Counted from the stretch's first letter, positions 18,214-28,347 are shown. The stretch is 64,000 bases of DNA from Marinomonas sargassi (GCF_025716875.1 NZ_JAOVZB010000005.1:305754-369753), one strand, 5' to 3'. Program-made: numbers and translations. Notes: generated from the sequence alone by a model not told the origin.

Positions 18214-19572
18214 TTAGGCTCCTAACCATCCCGCTAGTGTAATCACAACCAAGGCAGGAATGCTTATGTATTTCAATACGTTATACCACCAATGGAAGTG
18301 GTCAGTGTTCTTCGTAATCATCTCATTAAGCAACATATCACGAGGCATAAACCAAGCCATCAAAACAGACAGTAATATGGCGCCAATGGGCAATAAAATA
18401 TAAGTCGTTACATTATCTAGTAGCGCAAAGAAATTCATTCCAAACACTATCTCAGTATCCCAATGGTTAAAGGATAACAATACCGCCACCCCAATAAACC
18501 AAATTGCTAACCCTAATACGAAAGCCGCATTCAAACGAGGTACATAAAATCGCTCATGCAACCAAGCAACAAACAGCTCCAACATAGAAATAGCCGATGT
18601 CAGCGCCGCAACCACTAATAATAGAAAGAAGATACCTGCGAAGAATTGACCACCAATCAAGTTACCAAAAATGATAGGCAAAGACACAAAGGTCAAACTT
18701 GGCCCTGATTGCACATCAATTTGCGATTCAAACACCAGAGGAAAAATAACCAAGCCAGCTAACACAGCGACGATCAAATCAAATGCCACTACTATGCTAC
18801 AAGCCCGTGCAATCGACATGTGTTTGCTAATATATGCACCGTAGGAGAACATCGCCCCCATACCAATACTTAAACTAAACAAAGCCATACCAATGGCAGA
18901 TAAGACCACATCAAAAGTGACGTCCTGCCATGACCAAGCAAACATAAAATCCAGCGTGGAAGGCACATCACCAATCGAGAAGGAATAAGCGGCCATCAAA
19001 ACCAAAGCAAGTAATAAAGTCGGTATGAGAATTTTCACTACAGTAGACAAACCACGGGTCACGGATTGCCCTACTACTAACACCACCAATACCATAAAAA
19101 TGCTATGCCATAGCAACATTTCTGTTGGATCGGCTTTTAAATCATCAAACATGCTGATCGCGACAGACGAGGTAATCCCCATGAATTCGCCAGAAAGGGC
19201 GCGCTCTAAGTAGGCCATCGCCCAACCGGCGATCACACTATAAAAACCGAGAATCAAAAAGCCCGTAATACCGGCCACCCAAGGCACAACGACCCAAGCA
19301 GAGTGACATATATGGCGCTCACTTAAATCGTTAACAGTATCAATAGGGTTAGAACGAACTGTACGCCCCAATGCGACTTCTGCTACAAGAACAGGCAAGC
19401 CCACCAGTAACAAACATAAACAATAGACGACGAGAAACGCACCACCGCCATTTTCGCCTAATACGTAAGGAAACTTCCAAATGTTCCCTAACCCGACAGC
19501 CGCCCCACTTGCAGCAAATATAAAGATCCATGGGCTTGACCAAATACCTTGTAAACATCGAGTTTCGGACAT
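18214..19572 (-). CDS. Sodium-dependent transporter, NSS/SNF family
   Basis: 452 residues with about eleven to twelve hydrophobic segments. The first segment contains the sodium-site signature SGAAVGLGNIWKFPYV (about residues 22-37), then NGGGAFLVVY. Bacterial NSS proteins import amino acids or related amines with Na+; the substrate is not identifiable. It is the first gene of a tight run with ratA and rnfH (gaps of 1 and 27 bp). Only about 180 bp separate it from smpB, which is divergent. Confidence 0.92.
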   Translation of the reverse strand: MSETRCLQGIWSSPWIFIFAASGAAVGLGNIWKFPYVLGENGGGAFLVVYCLCLLLVGLPVLVAEVALGRTVRSNPIDTVNDLSERHICHSAWVVVPWVAGITGFLILGFYSVIAGWAMAYLERALSGEFMGITSSVAISMFDDLKADPTEMLLWHSIFMVLVVLVVGQSVTRGLSTVVKILIPTLLLALVLMAAYSFSIGDVPSTLDFMFAWSWQDVTFDVVLSAIGMALFSLSIGMGAMFSYGAYISKHMSIARACSIVVAFDLIVAVLAGLVIFPLVFESQIDVQSGPSLTFVSLPIIFGNLIGGQFFAGIFFLLLVVAALTSAISMLELFVAWLHERFYVPRLNAAFVLGLAIWFIGVAVLLSFNHWDTEIVFGMNFFALLDNVTTYILLPIGAILLSVLMAWFMPRDMLLNEMITKNTDHFHWWYNVLKYISIPALVVITLAGWLGA

Positions 19573-19754
19573 AAATCTCGGCTCTAAAAATAGAAATAGC
19601 AGTGAAAAATAGAGGAAAAATGACTAGCACGAACAAGGCTAACATCTGACCAAACTTAAAAACCTTATTAATGGCTGCGAATTTTCCAACATTCAGCTAC
19701 ATACCTCAAGAAAAGCATAGGTTTTTCTCGTTATGAGCCGTATAATTTTCGGCT

Positions 19755-20234
19755 ATGAGTAAAGTAAAGAAAAAATCCAACAGCACAGGCACTATTGCAC
19801 TCAATAAACGTGCCAAATACGACTACTTTGTTGACCAAAAGTTCGAAGCTGGACTTGTCCTCTCAGGATGGGAAGTAAAAAGCCTTCGTGAAGGCAAAGC
19901 GCAACTGGTTGACTCGTTTGTCATCATCCACCAAAACGAAGCTTGGCTTGTCGGTGCCCGAATTACCCCATTGCTTAGCGCCTCTACCCATGTAGTGTGC
20001 GAACCTATGCGCCAGCGCAAATTGCTTTTGAACCGTAAAGAGCTTGATCGCATCATTCAAGTCACGGAACAAAAAGGCAAAACTTGTGCGGCTATGGCCC
20101 TGTACTGGAAAGGCAATAAGATCAAATGTGAAGTTGCACTAGTAACGGGTAAGAAAGACCACGACAAACGTGACACGGAACGTGACAGAGACTGGTCAAG
20201 AGACAAAGAACGCTTAATGAAACACAAGGTTTAA
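19755..20234 (+). CDS. smpB: SsrA-binding protein SmpB
   Basis: 159 residues, typical length. Small beta-barrel protein that binds tmRNA and brings it to stalled ribosomes. Seen: [34 protein letters not shown], and a basic C-terminal tail with [18 protein letters not shown] that enters the empty mRNA channel. Followed by ssrA 54 bp downstream, a common pairing. Confidence 0.97.
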   Translation: MSKVKKKSNSTGTIALNKRAKYDYFVDQKFEAGLVLSGWEVKSLREGKAQLVDSFVIIHQNEAWLVGARITPLLSASTHVVCEPMRQRKLLLNRKELDRIIQVTEQKGKTCAAMALYWKGNKIKCEVALVTGKKDHDKRDTERDRDWSRDKERLMKHKV

Positions 20235-20287
20235 TCAGCTTTTCCTAGCGTCTGCTTATGCTTTGGGCTAGAATTGCGTTACTTTTT

Positions 20288-20649
20288 GGGGGCGACATGG
20301 TTTCGACGTCGGTTACAAACCCAAAGGTGCATGTCGAGAGTGATACGTGATCTCGTAAATCCCCCGTATCAATTTTATAGTCGCAAACGACGAAAACTAC
20401 GCTTTAGCAGCCTAAACCCCTGCTAGTGTGCTGCCCTCAGGTTGCTTGTAGCCAGAGACTCTGCAGTATCATAAATTACAAGATGCTAACTGATGCCCCG
20501 CCTAGGGATAAGGTTCTAAGATTAAGTAGGCTCGCCATTAACACCCTGTCCTTCGGGCGGTTCGTGGTCAAAAAGTAGAAGTGACTATGCATGTAGAGCC
20601 GATGGCAGCGGACTGACGGACGCGGGTTCGATCCCCGCCGCTTCCACCA
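20288..20649 (+). ncRNA. ssrA: Transfer-messenger RNA
   Basis: The 5' end GGGGGCG pairs with CGCTTCC before ACCA at the 3' end, forming the 7-bp acceptor stem with G-U pairs. GACATGG and the T arm GGGTTCGATCCCCGC are present. The tag reading frame GCA AAC GAC ... GCC TAA (20383-20415) encodes ANDENYALAA, the E. coli tag, preceded by the resume-context ATAGTC. About 362 nt, one-piece type. Works with SmpB to rescue stalled ribosomes. Confidence 0.98.
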
Positions 20650-20720
20650 ATTAGAGGCTTGATTTTAAAAGGGTTTGCACTTTTTGAAATGAGGTCGGTG
20701 TACTTATGATACACCAAATA

Positions 20721-20749
20721 AAAAAACCACCTTCGGGTGGTTTTTTTAT
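20721..20749 (+). terminator. Terminator after ssrA
   Basis: AAAAAACCACC-TTCG-GGTGGTTTTTT, an 11-bp stem with a stable tetraloop and a T run. Confidence 0.93.
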
Positions 20750-20907
20750 TTCTGTAGAAAATAAACCTGTTATGGAATAACTCTATGCGGAATAATTACG
20801 TACGCGTATCATTTACATACACCTCTACTTATTCTGCATACAACTAAGCAACTTACAACAAAGTCATTTTCTACTATCCATTAAAGATATGGACATATTT
20901 ATTTGAG

Positions 20908-23580
20908 TCACTTAAGCTTTTGCCGTCTCGTTATCATTTTAATTCTACTGCGGCGTTGAGCGGAAGAAACTGATGATGCCAAAGCTAATTTACTCGTTAT
21001 AATGGTAGCTCTACGGCGACGTTGAGCTACCATAACCAATGCTAACAAGGCTAAAACAGGTAAATAAATAAGTTGTTTTGGTGGTTGATCTTGAGGCACT
21101 TCAACCCCTGTAATGATCTGATCAAACTGCAATCCCGCCTGCTCAGCCACACTATCATAACCAACAAAGTCAACAACGACATTACCGCCACTAGTGATCA
21201 ATTCAACACCACTAGAGATTAGGCTGTCACCTTCATTTAATGTTAGCTTAATTAAGAATGAACGTGCATCACCGACACTATCTTCACCTTCAATCCATAA
21301 ACGTAATTCATTGCCTAGTTGTAAATTATAAGCATTTTCAACTAACTCAGAAGGTGATATTTGCTGGTAAGGCGATTCTATACGATCCATCCAGAAACCT
21401 GGGCGAAACAGTGAAAACGCAATCAACAATAGTAACAATGACTCATACCAACGACTACGTATAATAAAGTAGCCTTGCATGGCTGATGAGAACACCAGAA
21501 TCGCTACAGTAGCAATAATAAAGACTTGAATGCCCTCGAGCCAACTAACGTCAATCAACAATAAGTCCGTGTTAAAGATAAACAAGAATGGTAATACTGC
21601 GGTTCGTAAACTGTAGTTAAAGGCAACAAAACCCGTTCGAATAGGGTCGCCACCCGATACTGCCGCCGCCGCAAACGAAGCCAACCCAACCGGAGGTGTA
21701 ACATCGGCCATAATACCGAAGTAGAAAACGAACAAATGGACTGCAATAAGAGGAACAATTAACCCAGACTCTTGACCCAAGGAAACGACAACAGGCGCTA
21801 ATAAAGACGACACAACAATGTAATTCGCTGTTGTAGGCAAGCCCATTCCAAGAATCAAACTTAGTACAGCCGTTAGAACCAACATTAACAATATGTTGCC
21901 CATTGATAGAATCTCTACCAAATCCGCTAAAACAGAACCCACACCCGTTTGAGAAACCGCACCAACAATAATACCTGCCGTCGCTGTCGCAATTCCAATA
22001 CCTATCATGTTTCGGGCACCAACAATTAAACCATCTATTAAGTCATTGAAGCCTTCACTCCATTTAGCAGCAAAGTTATTTTGTTGACGAAAGAAAGACA
22101 GAATAGGACGCTGAGTCACTAGTATTATCATCATTAAAACGGTTGCCCAGAAGGCAGATAGACCAGGTGATAAACGCTCTACCATTAAACACCAAACTAA
22201 GAGCACCACAGGTAATAAGAAATGTAAGCCTGACTTAACAGTACGACCAACTTCTGGCAATTCGACCATAGGCTTATTTGGATCATCTAAAGACAAATCA
22301 GGTACTTTTGAAGCCACTTTCAGAAGAAACAAATACACAGCAAGCAGTAATACAGCAATGATTGTAAACGCGTATTCACCGAATGTAGGCTTTATCCAAC
22401 CAATTCCGTAATACACAATGGCGGCAATGGCCACTGTCACTAGAAACCCACTAAGCACGCCAATCAAACGTAAATGCCAAGGCTTAATTGCAGCACGACG
22501 CGGCATGCCTTCCATGCCCAGTTTTAATGCTTCTAAATGCACGATATAGATAAGTGCAATATAAGAAATCAAAGCAGGTAAGAAAGCGTGCGTAATCACG
22601 TCAACATAGGATATCCCTACGTATTCAACCATCAAAAATGCAGCAGCACCCATTACTGGGGGCATGATTTGACCATTAACAGAAGAAGCGACTTCAACAG
22701 CTCCGGCTTTTTCGGACGAAAAACCAACCCGCTTCATCATAGGTATTGTAAAAGTACCAGTAGTAACAACATTGGCAATGGAAGAGCCAGAAATGAGACC
22801 TGTTAGACCAGATGAAACAACCGCCGCTTTAGCTGGACCACCACGCATGTGGCCCAGTAGAGAAAAGGCTACTTGAATAAAGTAGTTACCAGCCCCAGCT
22901 TTGTCTAACAAAGCACCAAAAAGTACAAAAAGAAACACAAAGTTAGAAGAAACACCTAAGGCAATACCAAATACGCCTTCGGTGGTTATCCACTGATGGT
23001 CTGCTAATTCAGCTAGGGTCACACCTTTATGTGCAATTATTTCTGGCATGTAAGGGCCAGCTACGGAATAAACAATGAAGACAATCGCGACGATCATTAA
23101 AGGCGGTCCGAGAGTACGACGTGCAGCTTCGAGTAATAATAATAAACCAACCGCAGAAACCATCAGATCTTGGGCGATAGGCAAACCTGGTCGGCTAGAC
23201 AATTGATCGTAGAAAATAAAAATGTAGGACGCACAGAAGGTGCCGACTAAACACAATACAACATCATATAAAGGAATCTTATTGCGAGGAGAGCTTGCTA
23301 AGGCAGGATAAGCCGTGAAAGCCAGAAAAATAGCAAACGCTAAGTGAATAGCACGAACTTCAGTATCATTAAAAATACCAAAGCTGCCAATCATCGGCCA
23401 ATCATAAAATGGTAAAGGCGATGCTATCCAGAGCTGAAAAAGAGACCAGAATAAGGCGACTCCAAGTAATAACTTACCACTCCATCCAACTGGTACTCGT
23501 GCACCAGTATCATTAGCGGCGACCATCTCCTCTAATGCTTTCGCATCTACTTCGGTATGGTTTTTAGACATACTTCCCAT
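20908..23580 (-). CDS. TRAP transporter fused permease (DctQ-DctM type) with DUF3394-like tail
   Basis: 890 residues. The N-terminal small-subunit part (about 1-190) joins the large 12-segment permease, with GLISGSSIANVVTTGTFTIPMMKR and EVASSVNGQIMPPVMGAAAFLM in the transport core and ILGMGLPTTANYIV in the second repeat. After about residue 680 come extra hydrophobic segments and a soluble PDZ-like stretch (VDFVGYDSVAEQAGLQFDQ), as in 4TM/12TM permeases carrying DUF3394. Imports an organic acid with a TAXI binding protein, driven by an ion gradient. Start ATG has AGGAG six bases upstream. A terminator-like hairpin separates it from the binding-protein gene. Confidence 0.95.
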   Translation of the reverse strand: MGSMSKNHTEVDAKALEEMVAANDTGARVPVGWSGKLLLGVALFWSLFQLWIASPLPFYDWPMIGSFGIFNDTEVRAIHLAFAIFLAFTAYPALASSPRNKIPLYDVVLCLVGTFCASYIFIFYDQLSSRPGLPIAQDLMVSAVGLLLLLEAARRTLGPPLMIVAIVFIVYSVAGPYMPEIIAHKGVTLAELADHQWITTEGVFGIALGVSSNFVFLFVLFGALLDKAGAGNYFIQVAFSLLGHMRGGPAKAAVVSSGLTGLISGSSIANVVTTGTFTIPMMKRVGFSSEKAGAVEVASSVNGQIMPPVMGAAAFLMVEYVGISYVDVITHAFLPALISYIALIYIVHLEALKLGMEGMPRRAAIKPWHLRLIGVLSGFLVTVAIAAIVYYGIGWIKPTFGEYAFTIIAVLLLAVYLFLLKVASKVPDLSLDDPNKPMVELPEVGRTVKSGLHFLLPVVLLVWCLMVERLSPGLSAFWATVLMMIILVTQRPILSFFRQQNNFAAKWSEGFNDLIDGLIVGARNMIGIGIATATAGIIVGAVSQTGVGSVLADLVEILSMGNILLMLVLTAVLSLILGMGLPTTANYIVVSSLLAPVVVSLGQESGLIVPLIAVHLFVFYFGIMADVTPPVGLASFAAAAVSGGDPIRTGFVAFNYSLRTAVLPFLFIFNTDLLLIDVSWLEGIQVFIIATVAILVFSSAMQGYFIIRSRWYESLLLLLIAFSLFRPGFWMDRIESPYQQISPSELVENAYNLQLGNELRLWIEGEDSVGDARSFLIKLTLNEGDSLISSGVELITSGGNVVVDFVGYDSVAEQAGLQFDQIITGVEVPQDQPPKQLIYLPVLALLALVMVAQRRRRATIITSKLALASSVSSAQRRSRIKMITRRQKLK

Positions 23581-23612
23581 ATACAGCTCCTAAAATAACA
23601 ATCATATGAATC

Positions 23613-23642
23613 AAAAAAAAGAGACGCTCAAGCGTCTCTTTC
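23613..23642 (-). terminator. Attenuator-like hairpin between binding-protein and permease genes
   Basis: GAGACGCT (23621-23628) pairs with AGCGTCTC (23631-23638); on the minus strand the stem is followed by eight T residues. It should lower permease expression relative to the binding protein. Confidence 0.75.
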
Positions 23643-23656
23643 AATCTACGGGATAA

Positions 23657-24649
23657 TTACATCCAACCTTGTTCTTTGTAATAACGAACAGCGCCATCAT
23701 GCAATGGAGCAGAAAGGCCATTTGAAATCATATCTTTTGGTTCTAGATTAGCGAATGCAGGATGTAAACGCTTGAAACGATCAAAGTTATCAAAAACCGC
23801 TTTCACAACTTGATAAACTGTTTCGTTATCTACTTTTGCAGAGGAAACCATTGTTGCCGCATTACCAAATGTTTTCACATCATTGTCGTTACCGTTATAA
23901 AGACCACCTTTCACAACAGCTGGAGCGTAAAAGTCATTACCAGCAATTAGCTTATCTATCTCCGGACCAGTCACAGGAATGATACGTGTATCACAAGACG
24001 TTGTTGCTTCTTTGATCATACCAGATGGATGACCAACGTTTGCTAGAATAACATCTAGTTTATTATCACATAGCGCTTGAGATTGTTCGGAAGACTTAAG
24101 CTCAGCAGCCAGCTTAAAAGTGTCGTTCGTCCACCCCTTCTCAGCCATGATCACTTCCATTGTTCCACGAGTACCAGAACCTGGGTTGTTTAGGTTCACA
24201 CGCTTGCCTACTAAATCATCAAACGTTTTTACACCAGAATCAGCTCGAGCAACAACAGTGAAAGGTTCACCATGAATAGCAAACAATGCACGAAGATCTT
24301 TATAAGGGCCTTGCTCAATAAAAGAGGTGTGTTTTGTACCGTTTAGCGCGTAATATTGCCAATCTGATTGGGCTACACCTAGATCACGCTGTCCTTGACG
24401 AACTGCATTAATATTTGCAACTGAACCACCAGTAGAGGGGGCCGTACATTTAATACCATGTTCATCCGTGTCACGATTTACAAGGCGACACATAGATTGA
24501 CCAACAACATAGTAAACACCTGTTTGACCACCTGTTCCAATTGTTACATAACTTGGTTCAGCAGCATTAATCGCAGTAGCACTAATAGATGCGGTGATAC
24601 CAATAGCAGCGGATACCACTAATTTCGAAAATGTACTCTGTATAGACAT
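23657..24649 (-). CDS. TAXI-family TRAP transporter substrate-binding protein
   Basis: 330 residues from the ATG at 24649, which has AGGGGA upstream; a start 27 bp earlier would precede that site. A Sec signal peptide ends near TAINAAEP (about residue 30). The mature protein opens with YVTIGTGGQTGVYYVVGQSMCRLVN, the TAXI family signature (here split as YVTIGTGGQTGVYY), followed by NINAVRQGQRDLGVAQSDW. Periplasmic receptor for the fused permease; TAXI ligands are mostly unknown, some bind glutamate or other carboxylates. Confidence 0.95.
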   Translation of the reverse strand: MSIQSTFSKLVVSAAIGITASISATAINAAEPSYVTIGTGGQTGVYYVVGQSMCRLVNRDTDEHGIKCTAPSTGGSVANINAVRQGQRDLGVAQSDWQYYALNGTKHTSFIEQGPYKDLRALFAIHGEPFTVVARADSGVKTFDDLVGKRVNLNNPGSGTRGTMEVIMAEKGWTNDTFKLAAELKSSEQSQALCDNKLDVILANVGHPSGMIKEATTSCDTRIIPVTGPEIDKLIAGNDFYAPAVVKGGLYNGNDNDVKTFGNAATMVSSAKVDNETVYQVVKAVFDNFDRFKRLHPAFANLEPKDMISNGLSAPLHDGAVRYYKEQGWM

Positions 24650-24687
24650 TTGTTTTTCCCCTAATATGATTATCAATTATCTTCAAA

Positions 24688-25974
24688 CTATTTTTTTATA
24701 ATTCCTAGAAGCTGCTCTAGAAAGAATTCAATTTCCTCTTGCGTGTTATAGTGAGCAAAAGAAACCCTTGCGACAGATTCCAGTCCCAGTGGGCGTAAAA
24801 TATTTCCAGAATAAAGGTCATTGGAGCGAGCATGAATTCGTATTCCACGTTCGCCTAGCAAAGCCACTAAATCAGTTGCTGACCAGCCTTCAACACTAAA
24901 AGCAACGACACCTTCACGTTGTTTAATATCTGTTGTACCGACCATCGTGATGCCTTTAGTATTAAGAAGGCCTGTATATTTTTTAGTACCATTGAAAAGA
25001 GTTGAAATTAATCCATGCTCGTGATGCTGCATGATTTTTCCTGCGACGTGTAATTGGTCTCGAGTACTGGTTTTTTGAGTGAAGCGCCCTCCCAACCAAG
25101 CTAAATAATTCACCACTTCTGTAATTGCAACCAAAGCAGATGGGTCACGACTACCTAGTTCCCAAACACTATCCGGCTTACCAATTAACCTATCATGGGG
25201 AATGATACTCATACGTTCAGACACCCATGCATAACCATTATTGAATTTGGAATACATCTTATATAACGACAGCACATAAGCGTCCGCACCGTAACTTTCT
25301 ACATCAAGATAGCCATGCGGTGCATGCTGTATACCATCAACAATAATAAAACACTCGGGTGCAATCGCTCTTATTGCATCGACAATCGCTTTTACATCCA
25401 TTACAACGCCTGTCACTGGGTTAGTGTGAATGACAGTAGCAACACGGGTATCTGGTCGAACAAAAGCAGCATAATCTTCTGCGCTAACGACACTGGTTTG
25501 CGTGTTAAAAGGAACGTCAATCCAGTCTCTATTTGTGTTTTTAGCCCAAATTTGAGTAGCACTGTAGGTTGATGGGTGCTCAACGGCACTAGATAATATA
25601 GAGCCACCTGACCTAGCTGCCATTGAGGCACTTCTCACTAACCGAAAAAGACACTCGCTGCCTGTTTCTCCACCAAATACGACGCCACTTTTCGCTCCAA
25701 AGAAAGTTTTAAGGTCTTCTATCCCTTTTGAGACAATCTTAGTTAAGGCTAGTGATGCCGGATTATTGCGGTGTTCGTTATCTGGAACAGCGCTTAACAT
25801 CGAAGAGTGCTCAACTACAGACTTTAATGTCAGTGATCCACCAGCACTTTCAAAATAGATACGTTTACCAGCATAAGGGCACTCATCTACATAATGGAAT
25901 TTAGAGCGCACTTCTTCCATTAGACTTTTATTAATTAAACTCGCACCTGCGGTAATTTCGGAGATCTTACTCAT
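24688..25974 (-). CDS. Class V PLP-dependent enzyme (cysteine desulfurase-like family), role unknown
   Basis: 428 residues. Fold-type I class V features: ESAGGSLTLKSVVEHSS near the N terminus, FGGETGSECLFRLVRS, VEHPSTYSA, TNPVTGVVMDVKAI, the PLP aspartate and histidine in IIVDGIQHAPHG, and the Schiff-base lysine in SLYKMYSKFN. The catalytic cysteine loop of desulfurases is missing; the equivalent region reads IHARSNDLYSGNILRPLG. A desulfurase role is therefore unlikely and an aminotransferase, lyase or epimerase acting on the imported compound is more plausible. First gene of the TRAP operon, 38 bp before the binding-protein gene. Confidence 0.85.
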   Translation of the reverse strand: MSKISEITAGASLINKSLMEEVRSKFHYVDECPYAGKRIYFESAGGSLTLKSVVEHSSMLSAVPDNEHRNNPASLALTKIVSKGIEDLKTFFGAKSGVVFGGETGSECLFRLVRSASMAARSGGSILSSAVEHPSTYSATQIWAKNTNRDWIDVPFNTQTSVVSAEDYAAFVRPDTRVATVIHTNPVTGVVMDVKAIVDAIRAIAPECFIIVDGIQHAPHGYLDVESYGADAYVLSLYKMYSKFNNGYAWVSERMSIIPHDRLIGKPDSVWELGSRDPSALVAITEVVNYLAWLGGRFTQKTSTRDQLHVAGKIMQHHEHGLISTLFNGTKKYTGLLNTKGITMVGTTDIKQREGVVAFSVEGWSATDLVALLGERGIRIHARSNDLYSGNILRPLGLESVARVSFAHYNTQEEIEFFLEQLLGIIKK

Positions 25975-26406
25975 GAATAAACCTTGTTGATTAATACAGA
26001 GGTTAAAGCATGCATTCGATTAGACACCCTCACGCAGCTTTACATTCTTAAACTCAGTCTATTTAGAAAAAGAAATAAAAAAAGCGAATAATAGGAATGA
26101 TGAAACATTCCTTTTTGTTAACAAAAGTGGGTGCAAATGAACATTTATTGAAATATCTTTATCTACTTAAAGATCATCAGACATTAAAGTACAGCTAGCT
26201 TACATATTTCGTTTTTGGATATGTAAGAAGCAATTTATTGACAGCCTGAATAGGCTTGTTTAATGTATTTTCTATAAAAATTCGTCATTGCAATCACTGA
26301 TAAAGGAATTTTTATAGGTCTATTCCTCTAGGTAAAAACTACCTCAAATTGCTTTCTTAGATACAAATTTAAACGTATTAAAAAGTACAACTTAGACGAG
26401 AAATAC
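25975..26406. other. Divergent intergenic region, PLP enzyme/lysR
   Basis: 432 bp without a supported gene, AT-rich. The only clear structure is the dyad at 26199-26227 listed separately. Promoters for both directions are expected here but none is clear enough to mark. Confidence 0.6.
26199..26227. promoter_or_regulatory. Predicted LysR-type operator
   Basis: CTTACATAT-N11-ATATGTAAG, a perfect 9-bp dyad with exactly the T-N11-A arrangement of LysR-type boxes, 180 bp before the regulator and 225 bp before the operon. Confidence 0.65.
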
Positions 26407-27312
26407 ATGATTACATTCAAGCAAATGGAAGCCTTATATTGGATTTCAGAGTTGGGAAATTTCGAGTTAGCAGCCCAAAAATTACACACGACACAGTCTG
26501 CAGTTTCAAAGAGGATTAATGAGCTAGAGGTCATTTTTGGTATGTCTATTTTTGACCGATCTCGTCGGTCGGCTCGACTAACCGAAAAAGGTCACGAGCT
26601 ATTACCCATGGCAAAAGAGTTAATCGAATTAAGAGACAAAACAATTGAATGTATGGCAAGTCCAACTGTTTTGCATAAGCGTTTTAGAATTGGGGTAACA
26701 GAATTAACCGCATTGACTTGGCTACCCAATCTGGTCAATTTAATTAAACAGAATTATCCAAAAATTATAATTGAGTCGCATGTTGAACTTAGCTCTGTAC
26801 TCTTCGAAAAAATGGATAATGACTTACTCGATTTCATTATTGCTCCTGATGTACAAAAAAGCCTACGTTTCAAAATACACACTCTTAGCACGGTCGAAAA
26901 TGCATGGATGTGTACGCCCGATTACACTGAAAACAAAGACACTATTGAGTTAAGAGATATTTCACAATTCAATGTGTTAACACAAGGCACACCTTCAGGA
27001 ACTGGATTAATTTATGACCAATGGCTTGCTCAGCACAAAAGCGCCCCCTCTCAAACGCTAATCAGTCATAACCTAATCACTCAGATTGGCTTAACCCTAT
27101 CGGGGTTTGGCATCACTTACTTACCGTTAAACGCCATGTCTTCACTTATAGAAAACAATCAATTGAAAGTACTTAATATTGTGCCTAAATTACCTGCAAT
27201 ACAATATGCGGCTATACACTCCTCAGATCGAAATTCACAGATTTATCAAGATGTTGCAGACTATGCTCAACAAACTTGTGACTTTAGTCATTTTTTACTA
27301 ACTCCCTGTTAA
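26407..27312 (+). CDS. LysR-family regulator of the adjacent TRAP operon (predicted)
   Basis: 301 residues. N-terminal helix-turn-helix (ALYWISELGNFELAAQKLHT, then TQSAVSKRINELE, about residues 9-43) and a periplasmic-binding-like effector domain containing TQGTPSGTG and LTLSGFGITYLP. Typical length. Divergent from the PLP enzyme/TRAP operon with a T-N11-A dyad between, so it most likely responds to the transported compound or a product of it. The effector is unknown. Confidence 0.93.
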   Translation: MITFKQMEALYWISELGNFELAAQKLHTTQSAVSKRINELEVIFGMSIFDRSRRSARLTEKGHELLPMAKELIELRDKTIECMASPTVLHKRFRIGVTELTALTWLPNLVNLIKQNYPKIIIESHVELSSVLFEKMDNDLLDFIIAPDVQKSLRFKIHTLSTVENAWMCTPDYTENKDTIELRDISQFNVLTQGTPSGTGLIYDQWLAQHKSAPSQTLISHNLITQIGLTLSGFGITYLPLNAMSSLIENNQLKVLNIVPKLPAIQYAAIHSSDRNSQIYQDVADYAQQTCDFSHFLLTPC

Positions 27313-27447
27313 ATATAAAAATACATACTATATATTAAAACTCTGACTTTAATTTTTTCAAAAATATTGCTAACAAATGTTTACTAGACAGATATTCTAA
27401 ACCTCAGCCATTGGAAATCGAGAATATGCCAGATGCGCTCGGAATAG

Positions 27448-28308
27448 TTACTTAAAAAAAACCACCAGCTGCTTCAAGTCTCCAAACACTCTTTCGGTTT
27501 GTTTAAAACCTGATATATCTGGTGCTGTACCACATAAAAGCAAGTGTTCACTTTCTTTTAAAGCCTTTGAAGATAAAGCCTCTTCATTATCCTTCCATGT
27601 TCCGTCTTGGTATATCACTACTTTTGACGCATTGAGTTTGCTTAGCGACTCTATAGCGGTCGGTATGGTGAGCGGCAAGGCAAACAAGTAGACTTTATGG
27701 TCTAGGTCTGTCAGTTCTAATGCCGCTAGTGCCAATCGCCACATGGGGGCTTGGTTACCACAAATAAGGGTAATGCTAGTTTGGGTTTTGCTTTTGGTAA
27801 CCTTGGCATTCAGGCGCATGACAACGTATCGGTACACTTCACTTTCTAAAAAGGCCATAAAGGCCGATGCGGCTTGTTTATGGGACAAAGCAGCGAAGCT
27901 TGGTTCTATCAGGCGAGATAACACAATGTCTATCGGGTAACTAGATAAAGTCTGCTGCAGTTGGCTTTCCACTTTTGTAACGGATAAGGCCTCTACCGAT
28001 TCCACCAGCTGCTCTACCGCTGGTTGCCATGTATTTGACACTTCCTCTTCTTCTATTTGGGTAATGTCTTCTTTAAGTAATGGTTTTACTTTGCCAATGG
28101 GTACACCACGGGCCATTAGGGTCAGTACTTTTTCAATTGTGGCGACGTCTTGTTCTGAATAAAGGCGATGGCCTTTCTCCGAGCGCTGTGGCTTTAACAA
28201 ACCGTATCGTCTTTCCCATGCTCGCAAGGTGACTGTGTTCACTTGAGTTCGAGCACTCAACTCTCGTATAGGAAAACCCGCTTTTTTTTCTTCTTGTATT
28301 TGGCTCAT
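27448..28308 (-). CDS. LitR/CarH-like MerR regulator without cobalamin signature
   Basis: 286 residues. The MerR winged helix covers about 1-75: ELSARTQVNTVTLRAWERRYGLL, then RLYSEQDVATIEKVL. The remainder matches the helical bundle and Rossmann-like half of light-responsive LitR/CarH proteins in length and order. The B12 lower-ligand motif DxHxxG is absent: the site reads CGNQAPMWRLAL, and the bundle motif with EH reads LESEVYRY. It therefore probably does not bind adenosylcobalamin and may need a partner sensor. Neighbours (photolyase, FAD oxidoreductase, DUF523/DUF1722 protein) are those of LitR islands. Two matching dyads lie in the divergent promoter. Confidence 0.85.
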   Translation of the reverse strand: MSQIQEEKKAGFPIRELSARTQVNTVTLRAWERRYGLLKPQRSEKGHRLYSEQDVATIEKVLTLMARGVPIGKVKPLLKEDITQIEEEEVSNTWQPAVEQLVESVEALSVTKVESQLQQTLSSYPIDIVLSRLIEPSFAALSHKQAASAFMAFLESEVYRYVVMRLNAKVTKSKTQTSITLICGNQAPMWRLALAALELTDLDHKVYLFALPLTIPTAIESLSKLNASKVVIYQDGTWKDNEEALSSKALKESEHLLLCGTAPDISGFKQTERVFGDLKQLVVFFK

Positions 28309-28347
28309 GCCATAACACCTTAACTACCAATATAATCAAACATAAAG

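Noticed and set aside
24688..25974. Annotating the class V enzyme as a cysteine desulfurase
   Set aside because: The catalytic cysteine loop is absent.
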